From Crocinitomicaceae bacterium (GTDB taxonomy: Bacteria; Bacteroidota; Bacteroidia; Flavobacteriales_D; Crocinitomicaceae), in contig WTIB01000179.1 of the NCBI GenBank assembly GCA_011522905.1, positions 5,904 to 11,164 of the forward strand: a stretch of DNA of 5,261 bases, in the 5' to 3' direction. Every line of letters begins with the position of its first letter. The first letter of the stretch is position 1. Below, in pieces: positions 1-5,261 of the stretch. The notes beneath the pieces are model-generated. The model had not been told where the DNA came from. It ran no database searches and saw nothing but the letters and a program-made list of their open reading frames with translations. Position numbers and translations under genes: made by a program.

Positions 1-2
1 TA

Positions 3-1091
3 TGGACCTTTACGGTATTGTCAAATTGTGATGCAATTCTTGACGAAAATTTAAGTGGCCATCTTCAAATGATCACTGGGGCCTCCGGAGGAATGATTGG
101 CGCTGCTTTTTACAGAGAGCTTATTTTAAGAAAGGAACGCGGGCTCATAAAAGATAAAAACGATCCAATTTATAAGGAAATGTTAGGGAAGGATTTATTG
201 AATAAGCTATCATTCTCTGCATCTACTAGCGACCTTTTCATGAGGTACAAACAAATGGAATACAATGGACGAAAGTACACGCAAGAAAGAGGTGCACAAT
301 TTGAAAAACAGCTTCACCAGAATTTAAAGAATTATTTAGAACACCCCTTGGGTTATTATAAAAACCCAGAACTTAACAGTGAAATCCCTCTTATGATTTT
401 CAGTCCTACCATTATTAATGATGGTAGACGTATGCTGATGTCCTCTCAAAATCTTAGCTTTCTAATTCAAGACAATGAAAGTACATCATATGAAAATATC
501 GACTTTCAAACATTTTTCAGCTCAAGTAATCCTCAAGAGATACGCTTTTCAAGCGTTCTTAGAGCAAATGCCACGTTCCCAATGATCATGCCCATGATGG
601 GTATGCCAACAATTCCCGAAATGCAATTAATGGATTCAGGTATTCGGGATAATTACGGAGGTAAAGTAACCGTTGATTATCTCTTTGCTCTTAGTGAATG
701 GATTAAAAACAACACATCAGGAGTTGTCATTATCGAAATCAGAGACACAAAACGAATAATGGAAAATGAGCATTACAAAGAAATTTCACTACTAGATAAG
801 GTTTTCCTTCCTTTTGGAAATGTCTACAGGAATTTTACAAGAACACAAGACCTAGATCAAGAACAGCTTATGAAACTATGTAGTGAGAGCTTTGATTTTC
901 CGTTTGAAAAAATAACCTTCAACCTTCGCGAAGACTATAATGAGAGAATTTCCTTATCCTGGCATTTAACCAAAAGAGAAAAACAAAAAATTGGACTTGC
1001 TTTTGAAAGCAACGAAAATCAAAGAGCATTACACCGCCTTAAAACACTCCTTACCCCAAATGTAAAAAAGGAGACCGAAGTCTCCTTTTAA
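3..1091 (+). CDS. Patatin-like phospholipase family protein, C-terminal part (5' end outside window)
   Basis: This is a probable lipid acyl hydrolase using a Ser-Asp dyad. The frame is open to the left edge, leaving 362 residues, numbered here from the first full codon at 3. The nucleophile elbow is GASGG (residues 26-30, Ser28). The patatin block RANATFP (187-193) precedes MDSGIRDN, with Asp211 as the dyad acid; the usual DGG/DGA is DSG here. The glycine-rich oxyanion motif normally lies some tens of residues before the Ser and must be outside the window, so the TTG at 18 is not the true start. About 150 residues follow the Asp and I recognise nothing in them. No signal peptide or membrane segment is visible in this part. 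The long spacing between Ser and Asp (183 residues) and the long tail suggest one of the larger bacterial patatin-like proteins. The substrate cannot be read from the sequence. Family assignment is firm; exact function is not. Confidence 0.85.
   Translation, partial: WTFTVLSNCDAILDENLSGHLQMITGASGGMIGAAFYRELILRKERGLIKDKNDPIYKEMLGKDLLNKLSFSASTSDLFMRYKQMEYNGRKYTQERGAQFEKQLHQNLKNYLEHPLGYYKNPELNSEIPLMIFSPTIINDGRRMLMSSQNLSFLIQDNESTSYENIDFQTFFSSSNPQEIRFSSVLRANATFPMIMPMMGMPTIPEMQLMDSGIRDNYGGKVTVDYLFALSEWIKNNTSGVVIIEIRDTKRIMENEHYKEISLLDKVFLPFGNVYRNFTRTQDLDQEQLMKLCSESFDFPFEKITFNLREDYNERISLSWHLTKREKQKIGLAFESNENQRALHRLKTLLTPNVKKETEVSF
1066..1089. terminator. Bidirectional intrinsic terminator hairpin overlapping the patatin gene's last codons
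   Basis: AAAAGGAGAC (1066-1075) and GTCTCCTTTT (1080-1089) are perfect reverse complements around a 4-nt loop, CGAA on the plus strand. The right arm runs into the TAA stop at 1089-1091, so the hairpin encodes the final residues of the protein. On the plus strand the U-tract is four Us followed by AAUUAUU. On the minus strand the loop reads UUCG closed by C-G, the very stable C(UUCG)G tetraloop, and six Us follow the GC-rich part of the stem. Both orientations fit intrinsic termination, the minus strand slightly better. Activity is inferred. Confidence 0.82.
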
Positions 1092-1105
1092 TTATTAACC
1101 TGTAG

Positions 1106-1140
1106 CAAAGTTAATTTAGATACAACCCCTTTAACGCAAA
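1106..1140 (-). promoter_or_regulatory. Possible minus-strand promoter facing the terminator (weak)
   Basis: On the minus strand TAACTTTG (1113-1106) matches the Bacteroidota -7 element TAnnTTTG exactly, and TTTG (1140-1137) could be the -33 element. The 23-nt spacer is somewhat longer than I expect for this promoter class. No minus-strand gene lies to the left; transcription would meet the hairpin at 1066-1089 within a few tens of nucleotides. It may be chance in AT-rich DNA. Confidence 0.25.
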
Positions 1141-1161
1141 TTATAGAAAAGGGTTTCAATA

Positions 1162-1185
1162 TTCAATTAACAATTGTTCATTGAA
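1162..1185. promoter_or_regulatory. 24-bp near-perfect dyad, candidate operator
   Basis: A palindrome centred between 1173 and 1174 matches in 11 of 12 base pairs. Its core is AACAATTGTT (1169-1178), with outer arms TTCAAT (1162-1167) and ATTGAA (1180-1185); only the 1168/1179 pair is mismatched. A further direct copy of TTCAAT lies at 1155-1160. It sits in the only long intergenic gap, about 50 bp before the SirB1-like gene. The arrangement suits a dimeric regulator binding site. No U-tract follows, so it does not look like a terminator. The regulator is unknown. Confidence 0.4.
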
Positions 1186-1225
1186 AAACAATTCAGGGCC
1201 CACAGAAATTAAATAATCTCATAGA

Positions 1226-1233
1226 TATATTTG
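1226..1233 (+). promoter_or_regulatory. -7 promoter element TATATTTG before the SirB1-like gene
   Basis: The sequence matches the Bacteroidota -7 consensus TAnnTTTG exactly and ends 4 nt before the ATG at 1238. In this promoter class transcription starts a few bases after the element, which would place the start at or next to the ATG and give a leaderless or nearly leaderless mRNA. I see no TTTG at the expected -33 position (near 1205), which lowers confidence. Confidence 0.6.
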
Positions 1234-1237
1234 TTTC

Positions 1238-2122
1238 ATGGGTAGTCAAAATCCTTCTATAAAAGCTTTAGTCAAATTAATTGATGATCCAGACGAAGAT
1301 ATTTTTCACCATGTGAGAGATGAGCTTATAAAATGTGGGAGCAAAGCCATTCCTTATCTTGAAAAATCCTGGGAAGACGACTATTATGGTTTGGTTTTTC
1401 AGAGTAGAATAGAAAATATCATTCATGATATTCAATTCGAAGAGGTAAAAAATGCACTAAAAAATTGGAATGATTGTCCTGAAAAAGATTTACTCGAAGG
1501 GGCCATTATTGTAGCACGATATCAATATCCCGGCATCATTGATTCTGAAATTCGCGATTACATACAAACGCTAAGAAGAGACATTTGGCTCGAATTGAAT
1601 GATCACTTAACTGCCTACGAGCAAGTAAAAGTTTTTAATAAAATATTTTTCAAAGAACATAAATTTTATGGGGATAGTAAAAATTACCATTCGCCCGTGA
1701 ATTCTTACATCAATACTGTAATTGAGAGTAAAAAGGGCAACCCCTTGAGTATCTGTTTGATTTACAGTATTGTAGCTCAATCACTAGATTTACCCATATA
1801 CGGCGTAAATCTACCCAACCATTTTGTACTTGCCTATATGGATGAAAAAGGTTCGGGAGCCATGATCAATGAACAAAATGAATTTGGGGTATTGTTTTAT
1901 ATCAATGCTTTTTCAAATGGCGTTATATTTAACACGAATGAGATCAAACAATTTTTAGACGAGCTAAAGTTTGATCATAGACGAGAATTTTTTGAGCCCT
2001 GTTCAAACTCTGCTATCATCAAAAGAATGCTTACAAATCTTATTTCTTCCTTTCAAAAAGTTGGAAATCAAGAAAAAGTTGAAGAACTGAAAATTTTACG
2101 CAACATCATCGAAGGGATATAA
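1238..2122 (+). CDS. SirB1/transglutaminase-core-2-like protein with N-terminal HEAT-like segment
   Basis: This 294-residue protein belongs to the SirB1-type transglutaminase-like family (DUF/UPF0162 group); its biochemical role is not established. Residues 10-45 resemble a HEAT repeat (LIDDPDEDIFHHVRDEL, then AIPYLEKSW). The core signature is GNPLSICLIY (167-176), then LPIYGVNLPNHFVL with His195 in the conserved PxHF position. FYINAF (220-225) stands where related proteins often have IDPF, so the third triad position is Asn223 rather than Asp. Cys173 lies inside the signature, but not clearly at the classical transglutaminase nucleophile position, so catalysis is doubtful. Residues about 263-290 (KRMLTNLISSF, then KVEELKIL) look like one TPR-like helical pair. 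There is no signal peptide, so it is probably cytosolic. The ATG at 1238 is chosen because it follows the -7 element by 4 nt; there is no Shine-Dalgarno. pepT begins 32 bp downstream on the same strand. Confidence 0.85.
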   Translation: MGSQNPSIKALVKLIDDPDEDIFHHVRDELIKCGSKAIPYLEKSWEDDYYGLVFQSRIENIIHDIQFEEVKNALKNWNDCPEKDLLEGAIIVARYQYPGIIDSEIRDYIQTLRRDIWLELNDHLTAYEQVKVFNKIFFKEHKFYGDSKNYHSPVNSYINTVIESKKGNPLSICLIYSIVAQSLDLPIYGVNLPNHFVLAYMDEKGSGAMINEQNEFGVLFYINAFSNGVIFNTNEIKQFLDELKFDHRREFFEPCSNSAIIKRMLTNLISSFQKVGNQEKVEELKILRNIIEGI

Positions 2123-2142
2123 TCTCAATTTTATTGTATTCT

Positions 2143-2150
2143 TATCTTTG
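2143..2150 (+). promoter_or_regulatory. -7 promoter element TATCTTTG before pepT
   Basis: This is an exact match to TAnnTTTG ending 4 nt before the ATG at 2155, the same spacing as in the preceding gene. It lies in the 32-bp gap after the SirB1-like gene and argues that pepT-holA-rsmE has its own promoter with a leaderless or nearly leaderless transcript. It also argues against the in-frame TTG at 2134, which lies upstream of the element. No clear -33 TTTG is seen near 2122. Read-through from the upstream gene remains possible, since no terminator is visible between them. Confidence 0.65.
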
Positions 2151-2154
2151 CCTT

Positions 2155-3405
2155 ATGAATTATAATTTCACATCGCAAGATCGATTTATACGTTACGCAA
2201 AAATTGACACAACAGCTGATCCGGAATCAGAAACATTTCCTTCTTCAGAGAAGCAAAAAAACCTAGGTAAACTTTTGGTTGAAGAGCTTATGGAGCTCGG
2301 AGTAAAAGATGTTGAAATGGACGAATTTGGCTATGTCTTTGGTACGATTCCCTCTAATTCAGCTAAAGAAAACATTCCAACAATTTGCTTTTGCTCTCAT
2401 ATGGACACAGCACCAGATTGTAGTGGAACTAATGTCAAACCCATTGTTCATGAAAATTATCAGGGACAACCAATTGTACTTCCCGATGACAACTCCCAGG
2501 TCATTGAAACAAGTAAGCACCCTTACTTACTTAAAAAAATAGGTGATGATGTAATTACGGCCAGTGGCCTTACTCTTCTTGGTGCAGATGACAAAGCCGG
2601 AATTGCCATAATTATGGACTTCGTTCAACATTTGCGCGACAATAAGGATATTATTCATGGACCCGTTAAAATTTTATTCACTCCGGATGAGGAAATAGGA
2701 AAAGGTGTTGACTTTCTGGACATGAAGAAGCTTGATGCTGACTTCGGATATACCTTAGATGGAGGACCATTGGGTTCAATTGAAGATGAATCTTTTTCAG
2801 CAGATGCCCTGAAGCTAAAAATAACCGGAGTGAGTGCACATCCTGGATATGCCAAAAATAAAATGATCAATGCCATAAAAATAGCATCTCAACTCATTAC
2901 CGCTCTACCACAAGACAGAATGACTCCGGAAACTACCGAAAAAAGAGAAGGATTCATTCATCCAATGTCCATCTCAGGAGGTTTAGAGCAAGCAGAAATT
3001 GATTTTATCATAAGAGATCACAATACAGCAAAACTTGCAGAATATGAATCACTTATTGAAGAAAAAATTCAAGAAATTGTAGAATTAAATCCTGGAGTCA
3101 CTTATCAAATTGAAGTAACTGAACAATACCGAAACATGAAGGAAATTTTGAATGATTTCCCTCACGTAACTGGATATGCCGAGGAGGCCATGAAGAATGT
3201 AGGAGTTGACCCCTATTTCGATCTCATTAGAGGTGGAACGGATGGATCCAGACTTTCTTTCATGGGCATGCCATGTCCAAATCTATTTACGGGAGAAATG
3301 GCAATACATTCCAAGCATGAATATGTGGTGGTTCAAGACATGCATAAATCAGTAAAAACTTTGATTGAATTGATTCAAATTTGGGAGAAAAAACATGAGT
3401 CATAA
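2155..3405 (+). CDS. pepT: Peptidase T (tripeptide aminopeptidase, M20 family)
   Basis: PepT is a cytosolic dizinc aminopeptidase that releases the N-terminal residue from tripeptides (EC 3.4.11.4), a late step in peptide use. The 416 residues compare with about 408 in the E. coli enzyme. The catalytic set is complete: SHMDTAP (metal ligand His82, catalytic-site Asp84), LGADDKAG (bridging Asp145), TPDEEIGKG (Glu179 general base, Glu180 ligand), LDGGPLG (Asp202 ligand) and HSKHEYV (His385 ligand). GVSAHPG with His229 marks the lid/dimerisation domain, about residues 215-330. RGGTDGSRLSFMG (359-371) and PCPNLFTGE are typical of PepT and separate it from other M20 peptidases such as DapE. ATG 2155 gives the usual start (FTSQDRFIRYAKIDT); the TTG at 2134 adds seven residues and lies before the promoter element. 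The gene overlaps holA by 11 bp and heads a tight three-gene run. Confidence 0.95.
   Translation: MNYNFTSQDRFIRYAKIDTTADPESETFPSSEKQKNLGKLLVEELMELGVKDVEMDEFGYVFGTIPSNSAKENIPTICFCSHMDTAPDCSGTNVKPIVHENYQGQPIVLPDDNSQVIETSKHPYLLKKIGDDVITASGLTLLGADDKAGIAIIMDFVQHLRDNKDIIHGPVKILFTPDEEIGKGVDFLDMKKLDADFGYTLDGGPLGSIEDESFSADALKLKITGVSAHPGYAKNKMINAIKIASQLITALPQDRMTPETTEKREGFIHPMSISGGLEQAEIDFIIRDHNTAKLAEYESLIEEKIQEIVELNPGVTYQIEVTEQYRNMKEILNDFPHVTGYAEEAMKNVGVDPYFDLIRGGTDGSRLSFMGMPCPNLFTGEMAIHSKHEYVVVQDMHKSVKTLIELIQIWEKKHES
3383..3387 (+). promoter_or_regulatory. Shine-Dalgarno-like GGGAG for holA, inside pepT
   Basis: GGGAG lies within the last codons of pepT, 7 nt before the holA ATG at 3395. It supports that start, whose ATG overlaps the pepT end by 11 bp. 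It contrasts with the two promoter-proximal genes, which have no such site. Confidence 0.5.
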
Positions 3406-4396
3406 GCTGATTATAAAAGAAATAAAATCTAAAAAATTCCAACCCGTGTACTTCTTACATGGAGAAGAGCCATATTTTATAGATGCCATTTGTGACGCCG
3501 TAATCAACAATTGTCTTCAGGAAGAGGAAAAAGGTTTTAATCAGACTATAATTTATGGTAAAAGTGCTGAGCCTAAAATGCTCATTAATGAGCTTAAATC
3601 ATTTCCTATGATGGGTAGTGAGCACAGATTGGTTGTACTGAAAGAAGCACAATATTTCAGTAAACTTGAAGAGCTATGCCCATATCTAGAAAATCCAAAT
3701 CCATCCACCATATTTGTTGTGTGTTATAAACACAAAAAATACGATCAAAGAAAAAAGTCTCTCAAACTTAGTGCGAAAAATGGGCTTGTCTTTCATTCAC
3801 AAAAAGTTAAAGAATATCAACTCAATGAATGGATTGAAAATTACATTCGAAGTGTTGGATATTCCATTAATTCTAAAGGAATAATGCTTCTGGCTGAGTC
3901 TCTAGGAAACGATTTAGGCCGCATTGTAAACGAAGTGAATAAGCTTGGGATTGTATTAGGAAAGGATAAACAAATTACAGAACAGGTCATTGAGGAAAAT
4001 ATTGGTGTTTCAAAAGACTATAATGTCTATGAATTAACAAATGCCGTATCCGCATTAGAGCTAGACAAAGCATACAAAATCATTAATTATTTCGAATTAA
4101 ATCCAAAAGCCGCAAAATTACCTCAGGTCGTTTCATCACTTTTTACTTTTTTTTCTCAGATATTGAAGATTCATTTCATTAAACAGAATTCTAGAGAAGC
4201 GATTGCAAAAACACTTCGTGTACATCCATTTGTCGCTGGAGAACTCTCTAAAGCAAAAAATCGGTTTAGCCCCAAAAAAATTGCTCGAAACATAGAGATA
4301 CTTCAAGAATTTGATTTGAAATCTAAAGGTTACGGTGATGCAAGCTCTGAGGATGCTGACCTAATGAAAGAACTTGTCTTTAAACTGGTGAATTGA
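3395..4396 (+). CDS. holA: DNA polymerase III delta subunit (clamp loader)
   Basis: Delta is the clamp-loader subunit that opens the beta sliding clamp for loading onto primed DNA. The 333 residues compare with 343 in E. coli. The family N-terminus PVYFLHGEEPYFIDAICDAV (17-36) begins the AAA+-like domain I, which as in other delta proteins has no working Walker A motif. SFPMMG (69-74) followed by RLVVLKEA sits where the E. coli protein has its hydrophobic clamp-contacting residues. WIENYIRSVGY, then LAESLGNDLGRIVNEVNKL, forms domain II. NVYELTNAVSALELDKAY (from 210) opens the helical collar domain III, and VHPFVAGELSKAKNRF is a typical late segment. The ATG at 3395 gives a full-length N-terminus and has a Shine-Dalgarno-like site. 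The stop TGA shares one base with the rsmE ATG (TGATG), so translation of the two is likely coupled. No truncation or frameshift is seen. Confidence 0.93.
   Translation: MSHKLIIKEIKSKKFQPVYFLHGEEPYFIDAICDAVINNCLQEEEKGFNQTIIYGKSAEPKMLINELKSFPMMGSEHRLVVLKEAQYFSKLEELCPYLENPNPSTIFVVCYKHKKYDQRKKSLKLSAKNGLVFHSQKVKEYQLNEWIENYIRSVGYSINSKGIMLLAESLGNDLGRIVNEVNKLGIVLGKDKQITEQVIEENIGVSKDYNVYELTNAVSALELDKAYKIINYFELNPKAAKLPQVVSSLFTFFSQILKIHFIKQNSREAIAKTLRVHPFVAGELSKAKNRFSPKKIARNIEILQEFDLKSKGYGDASSEDADLMKELVFKLVN
4387..4391 (+). promoter_or_regulatory. Shine-Dalgarno-like GGTGA for rsmE, inside holA
   Basis: GGTGA can pair with the UCACC part of the 16S rRNA 3' end and stands 4 nt before the ATG at 4396. 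It favours that ATG over the TTG at 4393. The short match could be chance; re-initiation after the overlapping holA stop could suffice. Confidence 0.35.
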
Positions 4397-5079
4397 TGAT
4401 TTTTTATGCAAAAGAATGTACTTCTGGCTACGATTCATATACGCTCTCTGAGACCGAATCAAAGCATTGCGTAAGAGTTCTTCGCAACAAAATCGGAGAT
4501 GAAATCGAGATCATTAATGGATTAGGTGAACAATTTATTTGTAAAATAATTGACGATCACCATAAGAGGTGTGAAGTGCAAATTGTAAAGAAGATTGTGC
4601 ACTCTCATTCAGAACAAATGCTTCATATTGCCATGGCCATACCCAAAAGTAGCGATCGACTTGAATGGTTTATGGAAAAGGCAACTGAAGTTGGAATAAA
4701 CAAGCTGAGTCTTATCAATTGCGAGCATAGCGAACGAAAATCTTTCAATGAAAAAAGATTGGAGAAAATTACCGTCTCCGCACTCAAACAATCCAAAAGA
4801 TTTCATCTTCCGATAATTGAAGCTCCCACCACATTTGAATCGTTCCTCGAGAAACACCCTAAAGGTTATATTGGACACTGTAAATTAGACGAAAAGATTC
4901 GTGCAAACACAATGAAAGAAGTTCTACCTTTTCTCATTGGACCGGAAGGAGATTTTTCCAACGAGGAAATCCGCTTAGCGAAAGATTCGGGATATATTTC
5001 TGTGCAACTCAGTCAAAACAGATTAAGAACAGAAACTGCTGCACTTAGCGCGGTTTTTTATTTATCAGACCTTCTGTAA
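4396..5079 (+). CDS. rsmE: 16S rRNA (uracil(1498)-N3)-methyltransferase
   Basis: RsmE uses S-adenosylmethionine to methylate N3 of U1498 in 16S rRNA within the 30S subunit (EC 2.1.1.193). The 227 residues fit the family. An N-terminal PUA-like domain (about 1-70) contains the usual SKHCVRVLRNKIGDEIEIING. The SPOUT domain begins near HIAMAIPKSSDRLEWFMEKA (77-96) and continues TEVGI. The trefoil-knot cofactor motifs are intact: LIGPEGDFS (GPEGDFS at 182-188) and NRLRTETAALSA (RLRTETA at 209-215). ALKQSKRFHLP (129-139) replaces the more common EAAEQSGR-type motif. ATG 4396 is preferred because it forms the TGATG overlap with the holA stop and begins MIFYAKE; the TTG at 4393 would add one residue. 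It is the last gene of the pepT-holA-rsmE run. Its final 22 bp overlap folA on the opposite strand. Confidence 0.95.
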   Translation: MIFYAKECTSGYDSYTLSETESKHCVRVLRNKIGDEIEIINGLGEQFICKIIDDHHKRCEVQIVKKIVHSHSEQMLHIAMAIPKSSDRLEWFMEKATEVGINKLSLINCEHSERKSFNEKRLEKITVSALKQSKRFHLPIIEAPTTFESFLEKHPKGYIGHCKLDEKIRANTMKEVLPFLIGPEGDFSNEEIRLAKDSGYISVQLSQNRLRTETAALSAVFYLSDLL

Positions 5080-5261
5080 ACAAAAGTTTCAAATTCGTAC
5101 GCGTGCCTCTCATCTATGGATTGTGATAGGAGCAGCTCTTTTACCCATTCTGATTTGTCAAATTCAGGAAAAAAAGTATCCGCATTAAACTCGCCATTTA
5201 CATGCGTAATAAACATTTCAATTAAATCCACCTTATCAATAGCCATTTTGTAAATTTCCCC
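5058..5261 (-). CDS. folA: Dihydrofolate reductase, C-terminal part (5' end outside window)
   Basis: Dihydrofolate reductase makes tetrahydrofolate from dihydrofolate with NADPH (EC 1.5.1.3), for thymidylate, purine and methionine synthesis. The minus-strand frame is open to the right edge, leaving 67 residues of an enzyme usually about 160 long. The first visible residues, GEIYK, are the end of the conserved GGxxIY cofactor-binding motif, so the ATG at 5246 is an internal Met, not the start. DTFFPEFD (28-35), Trp39 and the ending AYEFETFVYRR (54-64) match the last beta-strands of the fold. The catalytic N-terminal part, with the active-site Asp/Glu, is not in the window. The stop is TAA at 5060-5058, inside rsmE. 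The motifs are short but in the right order and spacing; no other family fits as well. Confidence 0.85.
   Translation of the reverse strand, partial: GEIYKMAIDKVDLIEMFITHVNGEFNADTFFPEFDKSEWVKELLLSQSIDERHAYEFETFVYRRSDK

Noticed and set aside
18..20. TTG at 18 as the start of the patatin gene
   Set aside because: The frame is open to the left edge, and a start here leaves no room for the oxyanion motif that must precede the GASGG elbow. The gene is truncated by the window.
1127..1153. Inverted repeat CCCTTT / AAAGGG with a 15-nt loop
   Set aside because: Six base pairs over a long loop with no proper U-tract is too weak to call a terminator or riboswitch in AT-rich DNA.
1196..1201. GGGCCC palindrome in the AT-rich gap
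   Set aside because: A lone 6-bp palindrome has no further support as a functional site.
2134..2154. TTG at 2134 as the pepT start
   Set aside because: It lies upstream of the TATCTTTG promoter element and adds seven residues (MYSYLCL) not expected in the family; ATG 2155 fits promoter and homology.
2309..2542. 77-residue plus-strand frame inside pepT
   Set aside because: Out-of-frame shadow of a well-conserved gene, with no recognisable motifs.
2655..2876. 73-residue minus-strand frame opposite pepT
   Set aside because: Antisense shadow of conserved PepT codons; no motif or start signal of its own.
4609..4878. 89-residue minus-strand frame opposite rsmE
   Set aside because: Antisense shadow of the conserved SPOUT domain; no family resemblance.
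5244..5246. Minus-strand ATG at 5246 as the start of a 62-residue hypothetical protein
   Set aside because: The frame continues in from the right edge with GEIYK, and the whole segment matches the C-terminus of dihydrofolate reductase, so this is an internal Met.

Overview
The window is a densely packed, AT-rich stretch of chromosome that most likely comes from a member of the Bacteroidota, probably a flavobacterium or close relative. Three things point there. The proteins have the flavor of that phylum: a patatin-like protein, a SirB1-type protein with an FYINAF segment, and a DNA polymerase III delta subunit starting YFLHGEEPYFID. Two genes are preceded by exact matches to the Bacteroidota -7 promoter element TAnnTTTG. 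Those same two genes lack a Shine-Dalgarno sequence. No mobile element, CRISPR array, tRNA or rRNA is visible.

Layout, left to right. (1) The C-terminal part of a patatin-like lipid acyl hydrolase, cut off at the left edge, ends at 1091 in a hairpin that is both its last codons and a probable bidirectional terminator. (2) A 146-bp intergenic region (1092-1237) holds a 24-bp near-perfect dyad, a possible minus-strand promoter, and a -7 element just before the next gene. (3) A SirB1/transglutaminase-core-2-like protein with an N-terminal HEAT-like segment (1238-2122). (4) After a 32-bp gap with its own -7 element comes a tight three-gene run: pepT (peptidase T, 2155-3405), holA (delta subunit of the clamp loader, 3395-4396) and rsmE (16S rRNA m3U1498 methyltransferase, 4396-5079). 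pepT and holA overlap by 11 bp, holA and rsmE by 1 bp. (5) On the minus strand, the C-terminal end of a dihydrofolate reductase (folA) converges on rsmE; the two coding regions overlap by 22 bp, and the right edge cuts off the N-terminus of folA.

The genes are housekeeping functions without one obvious shared pathway: peptide turnover, replication clamp loading, ribosome modification and folate metabolism. The pepT-holA-rsmE overlaps imply one mRNA and translational coupling. I see no novel multi-gene system here. The points most worth a second look are regulatory: two predicted leaderless promoters with the same 4-nt spacing to ATG, the terminator inside the patatin 3' end (with a UUCG tetraloop on the minus strand), the 24-bp dyad, and the convergent rsmE/folA overlap with no terminator between them. 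For pepT and rsmE the preferred starts are ATG codons at 2155 and 4396, not the upstream in-frame TTG codons at 2134 and 4393.
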